The translations under genes were made by a program, and so were the position numbers. Positions 33,731 to 45,355 of a stretch of 64,000 nt of DNA are shown one piece after another (position 1 is the first letter of the stretch; each line of letters starts with the position of its first letter). This DNA comes from Microbotryum silenes-acaulis. Taxonomy: Eukaryota; Basidiomycota; Microbotryomycetes; Microbotryales; Microbotryaceae. The notes under the pieces were generated by a model. It worked only from the letters and a program-made list of their open reading frames with translations, had not been told where the DNA came from and did no database searches. The stretch covers positions 1,550,001 through 1,614,000 of the forward strand of contig QPFY01000003.1 in the NCBI GenBank assembly GCA_003665825.1, written 5' to 3'.

Positions 33731-36573
33731 CGCACTTTTTTGTGAAATTTAGCTCGTTTTCTATAATCTCCGGTGGGTCGCTAAATGACACTTAAAAGGC
33801 ACTTAACTTAAGTGCACTTCGTGCACTTATAGTGCTTTTGCAACAGCAACCTGATTTCAGTGCTATTATGTGTATAAGCGCGCTTGAGCGATCAATGTCC
33901 GGTAGTACTGGTATACGCTTGCATTCCACTCATAATTACAGTGCTAAGTACTAGGCTACTGCCAGCTAAACAATCTATTCTGGGTCCTCTTCTTACGTAT
34001 CATTCGGCACCAACTGTGCCTAAGTGCCCGGCCTCCTGGCCTGCCTCGAGCGAGTCTTTGGCCACTGCTTCGCCACCTGAAAACGGAAACATACCCCCCC
34101 CCCCCCCCCGGCGCTGCGGAAACAACTCATGTATGCCGCAACATCTGGTGATTGAGACTCACCTGAGAACTCCGCAATCGGGGGCATCGCCTTTTCAAGA
34201 GACACACGCGCCTATTGATGGGACCAGTAGACGAACGTTAGGTCGAATGTCACAGGGATAAAACCGATATCCGCGGAAAATCACTTGGCTCACCGCAGCT
34301 TAAGCGTAAGAGCGTAAGATACTAGACCAAAAGCCAGGGGTTGATTGTCCGGCTGCGCCGCATTGAGGGAGGCCAGCTTTTGGCTCTTGGCGCAAGCTGC
34401 GAACACGGCGGCGATATCGTTCAACACTTAGTTTGACAGGTCGTCTGGCTTCCGGCCGAACTGGAAATCTCTCTGCAGTAATGCAAATACTTACCAGCCA
34501 CTTCCTGCTCTGGACAACAGTCTAACTTCTTCAAGCTCACCCTAAAAGTGGGGCCACAGCGAAGTTCCAAGGACCCCTCCGAAGATGGTCAGCGTGGCCA
34601 AGATGTAACGTGCGCCTCAGTCTGCTTCGTGTTTGTTTTGACCGCGCATTGGTCCCGCCGGTTGCTGGCAGTGTCTTTGCCGGCGGCTTGTAACGCTGCA
34701 GCCATAGCTTTCAATGACTGTGCCATACGGTCGACTCACTCGGAAATAGCCAGGGACAGATTGAAAGGTGATGGTGGAGGCAAGAGGGAAGAAGGGGTGG
34801 GGATCGCGAGCGGTGGCAGTGAGTAGGAGGAAGGAAAAGGAGGCTCGCGACGGCTCGTGGACTTGGTAAACAACACGCGGCCGTGGCCTAATGCCAGTCA
34901 CTTGGCCGTGACGGCGCTTGCGCTCACGTCCTGGCGAAGGCCCGGTTCACGCCAGTTGGCGCGCCGCGCGCGGCGACTCGCGCCTTACTCCCAAAATTTG
35001 TCTAAGTCCCACTCTGTCCGCAGGCGCAAGAGGCGCATTTCCTTCTTCCGTCGCCGCACAGCGACTTCAATCTACGACACTCGGTTGAGGATGTTTTACG
35101 ATCGGATCTTGGGCAGGTGCCATTTTGAGAAGAGATCACGCCGGCATGGAATATTCAGAATGTTGTGGACATCTGGAACGACCAGTTGACTGTAAATCTG
35201 TGAACTTGTGAGCATGTATGTTATCGCTTTGGGAGGGTATTTAGCATCAAAATTCTACGTGATCAGAGAACGCCTCAGAATCGCGGGAAGGGGAAAGGGA
35301 GGGCGGCGCAAATGAATCTGTCAGAATAGCCCCTGTCATGAGTTTGCTCGATTGAATCATCAGTATAGCTTCAGTTCTGGTAGGAGAGTATTTGGTGATA
35401 TTTTGTAATACTTCAAACATGTGTCGAGAGCAAATCATGTCTTTATGTATCTATTGCAGGTCGAGTACTTGGTATACTGATACCTAGAGTTTGTAATAGG
35501 AAGAATAGCAACCAAGGTCCTGACATTGTTACACCTCACCACAGCACTCCTCCACATGTTAAGTGTCAACTTCATCAAACTGTGCCAAGTTTAGCGCATT
35601 TTGTGCCATTTTGTGCACTTTTAGCGGTTTAGTGCCTCGAGATTTATTTAGTCGTGTTTAGCAAAGTGGCAAAGTTACTGATGTACGACCTCCCATGCCT
35701 CACCACGATTCGCCTTCGTTCGGTAAGCCTGCGACCCAGCACCATCGATTCCTCAGAAGTGGCATGGCCGTACTCTTTGATTAGGCCTGCTTATCTCGTG
35801 GCGATCGTGGCGCCCATGAGAGCCCATGAGCTCGTGTAACCGCGTTCGCATCGAGCTTGCGCCGTGGCTGCTTCGTTTCCTTTCCCCCCTTTCCTGCCTC
35901 GATCCCTTCGAGTTGTCGTGTTTCCGTTGCTGCCCTGCGTGCGCCGGTTCATATGAGCAGCCCAATCACTGGACGCCAAGTTTTTGTCGGATCCAGTTTC
36001 TATTCAACCTCTTCTCCTTCTTTGATGCCTGTAAATAGCTCATTATCTCAATTAAGACGTTCCTCCCGGCATCGCACAAGTCAGCTATGAAACCCGATCC
36101 ATCGTGAAGAGAAAAAATGTCGTGATACTTTGGGTTAGATCGTACGCTTTCCAACGGTTCGTCGCAACAGCTCGGGACACGAGACCTCTCGAGACTCTGT
36201 CGATTGGTAATGCCACATGGTGATGTGAGCGCGCGAAGCCTTCGTCGAGCACCTTGCCCTCTCATGACGTGAACGCCCACATCGTCAACATCGCCACCGC
36301 CATCGTTCACCCGAGCCCCCGACGTCGAAGACTGTCGCTCAACGTTCCTCGCGTCACCGACCTTGGATCCTGTACTGAGTGGTCTTGAAGTGCACTTGGC
36401 GGCCGGGTTGTCTCGGCGCGCCCGACTCGACTGTGGGTCACTCAACGCCTTCGCTCCCGGTCCGTACTGTGAGCGCCTTAAACCTGACCGTGTTCGCCTT
36501 CTGATGATGTCCCAACTTGGTACCCGCAGTCAGTTATTAAAGAACCAGCGCGTACACTTTGTCTCCCACCAGA
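33731..36573. other. 2.8-kb stretch without a recognisable gene
   Basis: No coding region is supported here. The left edge (33712-33850) is rich in AGTGCACT-like words, with the near-perfect palindrome CACTTAACTTAAGTG near 33803. A similar TTTAGCGCATTTTGTG block recurs at 35590-35635 in direct orientation. A run of 16 C lies at about 34094-34109. The composition is less GC-rich than the flanking genes. It may be a decayed mobile element inserted next to the fasciclin gene. Confidence 0.35.
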
Positions 36574-38270
36574 ATGCGCCGCTTTCCCCCCCCTCCAGGC
36601 GGCCACCAGTCGACGCCGGCGCGGCAGCCGTTGAGCGCGACGACGAATGAACGTCGCAGCACCGAGGCCCCGATGGAGTACGAATGGCAGCAACCCCGGG
36701 CGATCCCTCCCAATTCGCCCTTTAGGAATCCTCTCGGTAGGAACGACGACGGCGAACGAGCCAAGAAACGTGTGTCCCTTTCCCGAGCTCTTGTCGTGGC
36801 CTCGGGCTCTCGCCCCCTGAATGTCAGAGGTTGTTCTATTCCATCCGAGATTGCTCAGATCTGATGTACAGGGTCCCTGCAAATCTTCGTGCACAGGAAT
36901 ACACTATGCAGCTATGGATATCGATACACCACCCCGACCCCTGCAAGCCAGTTTCCCACCCGAAGCGACCGCGTCGGCGAACCCATTCGGCTTTGGCCAC
37001 AACGAACCACCTCGACCCCTGCCCGAAGCCCCGGGCGTCGAGTTTGACGCGCAGACCTTCGACGCCAAGCGAGCACTGGGGCTGGATGCCGCGGATGATG
37101 CGAGTGGTGTGGCCGACATGTCGATCGAGGAGTCGGCCGCCTCGACGAGCAAGGAACTGAGCTTGCTCGGTGCTTCAGCTTCGAGCTCGAGCTCGACCTC
37201 GACCAGCGATGGCACCTCGGCGAGACGGAGAAAAGTCCGCACAGCCAACTCACGAACTTCGGCACGGAAAGCTTCGGGACCTCGAATCGAGAGTGACGAA
37301 GGAGAAGACGAGCGGGAGGGCGACGAAGAGGACCGGACGGCGTCAAGATGGAAGGCTCCGACGAAGTCCAACTTTAGCTTCCAGGTCCACCACCACCATT
37401 TGCAGAACCTGGCAAACCCTCAGTTTGACCACCCCGGGATCGTGCCGAAGACGGCAGGGAAATGGCTCGATTCCAACACCCCCGACGTACTCTTGGGGTG
37501 AGTTTTCGATGGGCTCGGGTGATCGAGTGTTTGGTGACATTCCAGAGCTAACCGAGTGGTCCCTTCGAGCGGCACTTTTAGCTACCTGCAGTTTTTGTCG
37601 CTCGCCCTTCTCGCCGTCCTCTTTCTATCACTTTCAGTAATCTTCCTCTACACGCTCTACGTCGACATTCAGTCGCACCTCCGATCGTTGACGTCCGAGC
37701 TGCGCGCCGAGATCCTTGCTTGCGCCAAGATGTACGTCGATAACCGCTGCGAGCCCGCGACGCGGCTGCCGGCTCTGGAAAGGAAGTGCGCGGGATGGGA
37801 AGAGTGCATGGGCAGGGAGATCGTCGTCGTGGGTAAGACACGTGTCGTTGCCGAGACTCTGGCCGAGGTCGTCAATGGCTTTGTCGATGTCATCAGTTTC
37901 AAGACCATGGTGAGCGCGCTCGAGCCGTGCGCGATTGCTAATACGTAGCTATACCCTCGCTCGATTGCTGACTCAATAGTCCCGGCTATGACTACAGTCT
38001 TTTGTCATTCTGACGCTTGGGCTCTGCATCTACGGATCCTCGGTGGCGCTGTCCCTACTTCCCTCCCGTTCCGCACCGACGAATCCATCCTCCGCCCCGA
38101 GCCACGCGCCCTCCTACCCTCCGCTCGGATACTGCCCCTCGCACCCGCCAGGGTACGGGTACTTGCCGACTCCAGGAACTCCCTCCGCACCATGGATGCA
38201 GATGGGTATGGACACAGGGGAAGACAAAGGCGGTATAGGGGCCAAGGGAGGACTGGAAGCGCCGCGGTGA
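36574..38270 (+). CDS. brl1: Brl1/Brr6-type nuclear envelope membrane protein
   Basis: Brl1 and Brr6 are inner/outer nuclear membrane proteins needed for nuclear pore assembly and membrane lipid balance. The exons 36574-36769, 36912-37497, 37546-37909 and 37998-38270 close exactly to 472 residues. The N-terminal half is disordered and Ser-rich with a strongly acidic block. The family domain begins FSFQVHHHHLQNLANPQF. The first membrane helix is LALLAVLFLSLSVIFLYTLY. The lumenal cysteine pattern follows (CAKMYVDNRC, then CAGWEECM), which forms the conserved disulfides. The second helix is FVILTLGLCIYGSSVAL. The tail is Pro/Gly/Tyr-rich. The 142-nt first intron was chosen because it restores the frame. 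Orthology to Brl1 versus Brr6 is not resolved. Confidence 0.85.
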
Positions 38271-38522
38271 GGGAGGAGGCGCAGACGACAAGAGTTTTCT
38301 TAGATGGGATTCGTCTTTTCTGCTTTGTGTTCGACTGCAATCGCGAGGCTCGTTGTCGCCGCCCCACTGGACTCGATAGAGACAGAGAGCTTTCGGTCGA
38401 GGGCATGTCGAGTCGGATTAAGACGATTCGATCATTGGCACCAAGTGCTTTGCGCTCTACAATGAGGAGAGGAAAGTTGGAACGGGAAGACAAAGACAAG
38501 CACAAAAAGACTGTTACCCCTT

Positions 38523-40473
38523 TCAGGCCAAAAGCATGCGACGCGGGTCCTCGATATACTCTTTGATGCGAACCAAGAATGTGACGGCTTCCCGGCCGTC
38601 GAGCAGTCGGTGGTCGTACGTCAGCGCAACGATCATGATGGGTCGGATGACGATCTGGCCATCGACGACGACGGCGCGATCCTTGATTGCGTGCATGCCT
38701 AAGACCGCGGCCTGCGGCAAGTTGATGATGGGTGTACCGTACATAGAGCCAAAGACACCGCCGTTGGAGATGGTGAACGATCCGCCGGCCATATCCTCGA
38801 GGGTGAGCTTGTTGTCACGGGCCTACCGATGTCACCCAACGGAAGAAGAATTGAGGGATCAGGTTGTCAATGCCGGTCGCTTCTCTCAACAAGCCGATGC
38901 CAGCTCACCTTCTTGCCCAAGTCGGCGATGCCCTGCTCAATACCGAGGAAGTCGAGGCTCTCGGCGTTCCTCAACACCGGCGTGACGAGACCCTTAGGGG
39001 TCGCAACGGCGACACTCAGATCGACGTAGTCGCGGTAGATGATTTGATCGTCTTCGATCGAGGCGTTGGCGGCAGGAATCTCCTTGAGGGCCAGGCACGC
39101 AGCTTTGGCAAAGGCGGACATGAAGCCCAGCTTGACGCCCGTATTTTTTAGCACGCTATCCTTGTAGGCCGATCGCATCGCCATGAGCGACGACATGTCA
39201 ATTTCGTTGAACGTCGTCAACGACGCAGCCGCGTTCTGGGACTGCTTCAATCGCTCGGCGATGCGGAGGCGCATGCGCGACATCTTGACCTACGGTACCC
39301 GTGCAAAATGGAGCTCAGTATCGTCAGTTACTTCCAGCCCGAACCGGAATTTTGGAGAAGGTGTCTGCTTTCGTTGAAAACGTACCCTCGTCTCCTCGCG
39401 CGAGCCAGGCGCCGACGCATTTCTCGGTTCCGGCGCGGCCTTCTCCTCCTTCTCCTCCTTCTTGGGCTCGGGCTTTTTATCCGACTCTTGCTTAGGCGAC
39501 GACTTGGTCGGTGTCGGAGGTGGTGCGGGAGTCTCCTTCTTTTCGGTCTGCTTGGCCTCTTGTGTCGGCTCGGGCTTCGTCTCCTCCTTGGGGGCCTCCT
39601 TCTCCTCCTTCTCCTCCTTCTTGGGCGCCTCCTCGGCTTTGGCACCTGCCGGCCAAGACACGCCAACGTCAGTTATTACAGTTCATGTTCATTTTGGTGA
39701 TCAACGAGCTTGGATCGCTCCTTGAAAGGACGTACCTCCTTCCGGTGCTTCGCCAGCCTCGAGCTTGAACAGATCCTGGCCGACGGTGACCGTGTCCTCC
39801 TCCTGAGCCAACAGTTCGCGGATGTAGCCCGATTTGGGAGCGTTCACGGCGACATCGATCTATGGGGTAGACCAGCACACGCATCAGTACTCCCAGGCAC
39901 GTGTCGGTAGAGCGTCCAGAGACAAGTCCCGGGTCAGCGGCGCACCTTGTCGGTCTCGATCGTGGCGACCTCCTCATCGACCTGGACGTAGTCGCCTTCT
40001 TTTTTGAGCCACTGCTTGAGCGTACCCTCGGTGATGGACTCGGCCATGGACGGTACCTTGACCGGCTCGGCATCTGTCGAAGGGCAATTGAATGGCGCGG
40101 GCCCAAGGCGAGCGGGAGCGGAAGCGTCAGTCACGAGTACGGAGAGACCTCGGGTCCAGGCTGATGGGCACTCCTGGCCTCGAGAAAGCGCAAGGGCGGG
40201 ATGGGGGGACTGACCGAACTGCAGCGACGTCGCATGGAAGGACCGGAAGCACGATCTGCAAAGTTGGACCAGGGGTGTGTGAGTGATGCGCTTCCCCGCG
40301 TAGGCAAGCGCTGCGGCTACTCACACCGAGTGTCGAAGCGAGCTCGATGCCACGGCGGAGCGGGGCACAGCGCACGCCAATGCAGCCGGTGCAACACGAG
40401 CAACACCGCGGGGCAGCGAGGTGCGGATCGTTCGGGACGCAAGGGAGCTCAAGGCTCGACGGGTAGGAATCAT
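38523..40473 (-). CDS. kgd2: Dihydrolipoyllysine succinyltransferase, E2 of 2-oxoglutarate dehydrogenase
   Basis: This is the E2 core of the mitochondrial 2-oxoglutarate dehydrogenase complex, which transfers succinyl groups from lipoamide to CoA. The seven exons 40473-40325, 40255-40215, 40073-39946, 39859-39736, 39645-39386, 39289-38909 and 38822-38523 close exactly to 460 residues. The leader [20 protein letters not shown] is a typical presequence. The 41-nt second exon gives SFHATSLQF before the lipoyl domain ([13 protein letters not shown], lipoylated Lys in IETDK, then [15 protein letters not shown]). A long Lys/Glu/Pro linker follows, with no clear E3-binding domain, as usual for this E2. 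The catalytic domain has [23 protein letters not shown] and the active-site [12 protein letters not shown]. An in-frame Met at 40653 exists but would bury the presequence. Confidence 0.95.
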
Positions 40474-40876
40474 GGCGGCGCGGTCAGGTGGAAGGCGATT
40501 GAAGCGATGGGAGCAAGGCAGGAGCGGGCTGGGCGACTTTCCGTCCACCCGACGAGACCCGCTGTGCAGCAGTGTGCAGCGCTGTGCCGACGCTCGCGCG
40601 ACCGGACCCGAGGCAGCTCGAGGCCAACAATTGCAATCCGAGAAGATCGGCATCGTCCGGAAGAAAATCGCGAGCCTACACTACCATTGCAAAATTTCGG
40701 AAAAACTGTCTTAACAAGCTGCCACCTGTGGGTTTTGGGCGAACAGATACTATCATGAGCATATTTAGGTTCTGCTCGGAGTCGGAACCATCACTTGATC
40801 TACTTGGGGCCGACAGATTGCACCAATCGTCTTGCCGGACATAGCGGCCTGTTCGATGTTACAGACCCAACGAATT
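40474..40876. promoter_or_regulatory. kgd2 upstream region and left border of the transposon-rich zone
   Basis: About 400 bp upstream of kgd2, presumably its promoter. Around 40870 the sequence joins retrotransposon-derived DNA. No further gene is seen. Confidence 0.3.
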
Positions 40877-41473
40877 ATGCGGGTCGCGAGGGGGGGCCGA
40901 CTTTGGTAACCGAAAAGATGTTTGGAATCCGCGGTGCAGATCCAGCGCAGTTGGGTACAAGGGGTAGGTGATTGCTGCGGTCGCAGGGGGTTACATCCCC
41001 CCTTTGGACCACGTGAATCATTCGGATTGAGCGGGATGTTTGTGCCATCGGAGGCCTTGTTCGACGCGTCTCAAAGAATTAAGGGGCTTCAAGGAGTAGG
41101 GCGGTCTCAGTGTGGGTCTGAAGTCAAAAGATCGAAGAAGGTTCAACTGTCGGATTCGCCTGTACAACACATGTACCACCACCAACAATTCCTCCATCTT
41201 TTCCCGATTCATTGTGTATTATCTTCAATCTTCCTTTCATTCGTCTCTGGGAGGGAGCAACCGTGGGTGGGGGGGACTTGAACTCGGATGTATCGGGTTG
41301 GTCTGTTCTGCTAGTTACAACGCATCGAGCGGCGGTTGTGGTCATCATCGTGCATACTGGGCAGCATCTCCTTTAGTTCCGTAGGGGGTTTTCTCGTCTT
41401 GCAAATTAGCGATGAGTTTCATACAAAACAAAAAAAAACCTCCAAAAAAACTCCAAAAAAACAATATAAAAAA
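40877..41473 (+). mobile_element. 5'-truncated LINE copy, family A (3' end only)
   Basis: About 550 bp are nearly identical, in inverted orientation, to 50292-50850, the 3' UTR of the full-length LINE at 50282-57745. The copy ends GATGAGTTTCATAC followed by an A-rich tail (41424-41473). It is a dead-on-arrival insertion from incomplete reverse transcription, with no coding capacity. Confidence 0.8.
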
Positions 41474-41567
41474 TTCTGCATTGAAAGTTGGCTTTGAGGG
41501 GCCAGGGACTGCTGAGGTGGAGGTTTTGAGGGGCCTCCACCGCGTCTTGTTGTGACCGAGCATAGAC

Positions 41568-41911
41568 TTGGGACTTCGCTGGTCAGGGTAGCTGCGTAGT
41601 CGCTCTCCTGTCTTTGTCTCGACCGAGTTGGGAAGTGGCGGCGGGGTGGGCCTCTTGTCGTTAGTACGCTAGTTGTTTTCCTTTCTCTCTCTCATTCGTC
41701 TCCTGGGGGGGAGCAACCGCTTGGCTGGGGCACTTGAATCCGAAGTATCGGATTGGTGGACTTGGCCCGTTTCTCGCATCTTGCGGGCGGTTTGTGTTAT
41801 CATCGTCGACTTCCATCTAGTTTTTCCGTAGTCCAATCGGAACAGGAATTGGGGGCAATATGATGAACAGTTTCTACAAAAAAAATAAAAAATAAAATAA
41901 AATAAAAAATG
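41568..41911 (+). mobile_element. 5'-truncated LINE copy, family B (3' end only)
   Basis: This matches 49487-49823 over most of its length (GTCGCTCTCCTGTCTTTGTC, GGGCAATATGATGAACA) and ends in a long A-rich tail with interspersed T. Its layout parallels family A (GGAGCAACCG, then CATCATCG and TTTTCCGTAG), so A and B are diverged sister families. Confidence 0.75.
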
Positions 41912-41929
41912 ACTGGTGCTCATAACTTG

Positions 41930-42560
41930 CAATCCTTCGGGTTGGCTCGTCACCGTGGCAAAAAGCGACCTCCCATTCTTTGCTCGATCGTCCGTGAACG
42001 CACGCGGCGAGGGTGTCGTTCGTGATGAAGGGGACGGGGTGGGTGACAGGGGTCGACTTATCGGAAGGCTGTTGCGGCTGCTAGCGATCTTGGCGATCAA
42101 GCACGGTGTCCCGCTTGAGCTCGGGACGGAGGATGGGATGATCAAATACCACGACCACTTGAATCCGCCTTGCCGTCGCTGCAATGATCTCCTCGAGGTG
42201 TCGAATGATCGCATTGAGGAACAGCCGGCCTCGCTTCGGCTCGTTGTGTTGTGCCCGGTCCGTCGCGGCTTGGCGCTGACGTGCGAACGCGGTAGCGCCG
42301 TCGATGATGGCGACTGAGTGGAGAGAGGGTCAGCTAGGGTTTGCTCGGCAAATCGTCCCGGAGCAGTTACGGGCTGCGAAGGGGCTCTGAGGAAGCGACT
42401 TGCCATCGATCTTGCCGACGAGGGAAACCAGCGCGCTGCTCAGGTTCGTCTCCCGAGAGAGAAGGGCGTCTGGAACGACCTCTAAAGCGTAACCGAGGCA
42501 GTCATGGCCGTGTTTGACCGTCATCGGAGGAGGTATGAGGTGTGTAGGTGCAAGGCGCAA
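41930..42560 (-). pseudogene. Possible fragment of an XPG/GEN1-type structure-specific nuclease
   Basis: On the minus strand, LGYALEVVPDALLS and ALVSLVGKI can be joined, through an intron with a GC donor, to AIIDGATAFARQRQ. This is followed by RGRLFLNAIIRHLEEIIA and QVVVVFDHPILRPELKRDTV. The order GK, variable, Asp-containing strand, then RLLFLNAII-like helix and VFVFDG-like strand is that of XPG N-terminal domains. A stop follows soon after (DRQDR then TAG), so at most an N-terminal fragment remains. The expected VFDG reads VFDH. This is a weak call made from motif order only; an unrelated gene remnant is possible. Confidence 0.3.
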
Positions 42561-45066
42561 GGCACAAGGTGCAGGGTGCAGGAAGAATCAAGGGTGTTCG
42601 AGAACGTCGCGCTGCCCGCTAGCTTGCTCCGAGCCGAAAAGCAAACGGGGGCAGGTCCAACAAAAGGTCGTTCGAGCTCAGAGTAGTGTGAGAAGATGCA
42701 TCATAATATCTCAAATTGTACCGTAAAATAGCCTGTACCCCATATTCGTTATTTTTGCTCTCAATCTTAGTCTGGTCAAGGCGGCGGCCTCTTTTCAGAA
42801 GATCGCAGTGGGGACCTTGAGCGTCAAACGAACTAGGCAGCGAAAACCCGCCAGTCTTCTGATGAACAATGGTTCGATGTACATGTAAAAAAATTATATT
42901 TTCTTCTTTCAATATGATTTTGTATTTGGGTGCCACCCTACTTGCATGACAGCCTCGACTCGCTGCGTCGGAGCTGTCGCGTGAAGCCGGCCCCGCAACC
43001 CAGCTCCGCGGCGGACTCGGAGTTCGGGGTCGTCCCAACTCGGACCAAGCTGCTGGAGCGACAACCGCTGTATCGATCGCGGCGATCTCAACTCTGGGGT
43101 GATTCTTAGAGCTCAACCTACTTGCTGAGACTTGACCGAGCTTGATCGACAAGGTATTCGGAAGACGGTCTTCCGAGGGGTGGATCGTTGGCCTCGATGT
43201 GGGGTGCACGGTCCCCTGTCCGTTCAGATCTTCGGCGCGATCGGCCGCGCTCGGCAGAGGTGGAGAAGATCGGAAGCTTGAAGTCACAGCGTGGCGTCAT
43301 ATCGATGAGATGACTCATTCTGCCAAGCGCACACCCCGCACCCAAGTCGGCGACCACCTCGAGCTCATCGCCTCTCTCTCTTTCTCCTTCCTTCTCCTCG
43401 TCGACGCGCTCTGCACTTCTCGCACCACTTAATCTTGCCGACATCGCCCCCCTTTTCAGGAGGATACGAAACGGTGGCCTTTGTGGTGTGGTAGAGTCTG
43501 TCGTTCGATCATCCCCCCTTCCCACCCTCTCTACCTGTGAGTTGATGCCTGGTGCGACTCGAGCGAGCTTGTTTGCGCCTCGAGCGGTGATGCTGACTCG
43601 ATCGTGGCGACGCCACCTCACCTCACCTCCACCTCTCATCTTCATCCCCCCTCATTTCAACCTCATTCGACACTCCTCTCCCCTCCTCACCTCTCACCTC
43701 ACCTGACCCTCGTTTCACCCCACCTTGACCTTGACCTCCCCTCACCCGATCCCACCTCGCATCTCGTTTGCCTCGTCTTATCGTAGTCGTCTCTCCTCAC
43801 TCGTCTTTGACCCCTCCCAATTTGCCTTCCCCAGCCTCCCTCCCCCTCCTTCCTTCCCTCGTCGACACGCTCTACACTGTGTGCACCACTTAATCTTGCC
43901 GACATCGCCCCCCTTTTCAGGAGGATACGAAACGGTGGCCTTTGTGGTGTGGTAGAGTCTGTCGTTCGATCCCTCCCACCGTCAAAAGTCTGAGTAACCA
44001 CCTAGCTAGCGATCGTGTTCGTGTGGCGTATGGTCGGACTGACTCGTCTCGTGTTCACCCGTCTGCCTCCATCTCCATCATCTTACCCACCCCACCCCAC
44101 CTCAACCCTCTCACTGCGATCTCTCGCTTCCCACCTTGCCACTGCCTCCGACCTTACCGTCTCTCGCTGCGTCACGGCTTGCCATCAGCCTATCCACTCG
44201 TTGACGAGTGTTGAATGGCGCCTACGGCATGTCACTGAGGTTGTTCCTGGTCCACAAGACCGCTTGCATTTGATCGTACCCCGTGAGTCTTTGCTTTGAC
44301 CCTTGATCGATCGTGCTCGCCGGCCCTTGACGACGGGCGAGGCGGGGCTGACGATTCGATCCTCGCCTACACTCCACACAGTAGCCTCCACTGCGTTACC
44401 GAGTCGACCGATCTCACCTGCTCGGATCGAAGGAGGTTCACGATACCCCTAACATCAGTGAGTAGCATGTACCCTAATCCTGTGGTACCAGGTAGCTTAC
44501 TTCTAGTGTACGCATCAACCTCCAGCTTCACACGGTCTTCAAGCCATCTCCACCTCGGTCGACAAGGTCCCCTTTTCTTTTTCTGTTGCTTTCGAATTGG
44601 TTTCACCTGGGAACTCTTACGCTCAGGGCGGTGCTAAGTGGCAGGCAACTTGTCCTTGTTTAGCCTAGCCAGATCCAACTCCTACATTGATCCACCCTCG
44701 TGAAGCCTTTTCGTGTTTTGTAGTTTTTGAGTGCACGTATCGAGATGCGCATGCACGACGGATTTGAAATTCGAGAGCAGTTCCACCACAAGCGCGGCCA
44801 GCTACGAGTACGCCTGACCCCTAGTTTCAACGTAAAGCATCGCCTCAGGCATACTTACCTTGAGCTCGGCGATCCCTCTCACGAATGGAGATTGTCTTTA
44901 GTATGGTCTTCGCATTGCACAGCGACACATTTGTTCCACGATGACCGTGCTTCAGGCTTCGGCCATTGGCTGAAGCCCGCTCTCAATGTCTTGGATTGGC
45001 CCGCGTTGTTGCTCGTCAGCATGCGGGCCTTGTATTTTTTGACATTTTATTTTATTTATTTATTTA
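42561..45066. other. Gene-poor region with a 113-bp direct duplication and polypyrimidine tract
   Basis: No gene is supported. A segment of about 113 bp containing CCACTTAATCTTGCCGACAT and GGTGGCCTTTGTGGTGTGG occurs at 43400-43512 and again at 43868-43980 in direct orientation. Between and after the copies, the plus strand is strongly pyrimidine-rich (43600-43860). An open frame at 44727-45167 has no recognisable family. Confidence 0.4.
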
Positions 45067-45355
45067 CTAGGTGCCGCGGCGCGCTCCGCGCGCCACCTCC
45101 CACCGTAACCGTTGACCCGCTGCAATGTGATGTACTTTGCTGCAACAGCTGCGGTACTGTTCAGTAACGGAAGCCTAGTGGTTGAAGTCGGGAGAGGAGC
45201 GCGCGACGACGATCAAATGTACAGAGCGTTCATTTCATCACTGAACTACTTTTTTGTTCTCTGGGAGCCCGATGATGGGCTCAGACCGTCGTCGAGACCC
45301 GCGTCGAGTGTGGACCTTTTCACGGGTGCCTCCTGACATCGACATCCCTCACCTG

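Noticed and set aside
40474..40653. Upstream in-frame Met extending KGD2
   Set aside because: It would place about 60 residues before a clear mitochondrial presequence starting at 40473.
43480..43985. GGTGTGGTAGAG...GTTCGATCC resembling pol III A and B boxes in the 113-bp repeat
   Set aside because: The boxes are too close together for a tRNA and no cloverleaf forms. The repeat is kept as a finding without a pol III claim.
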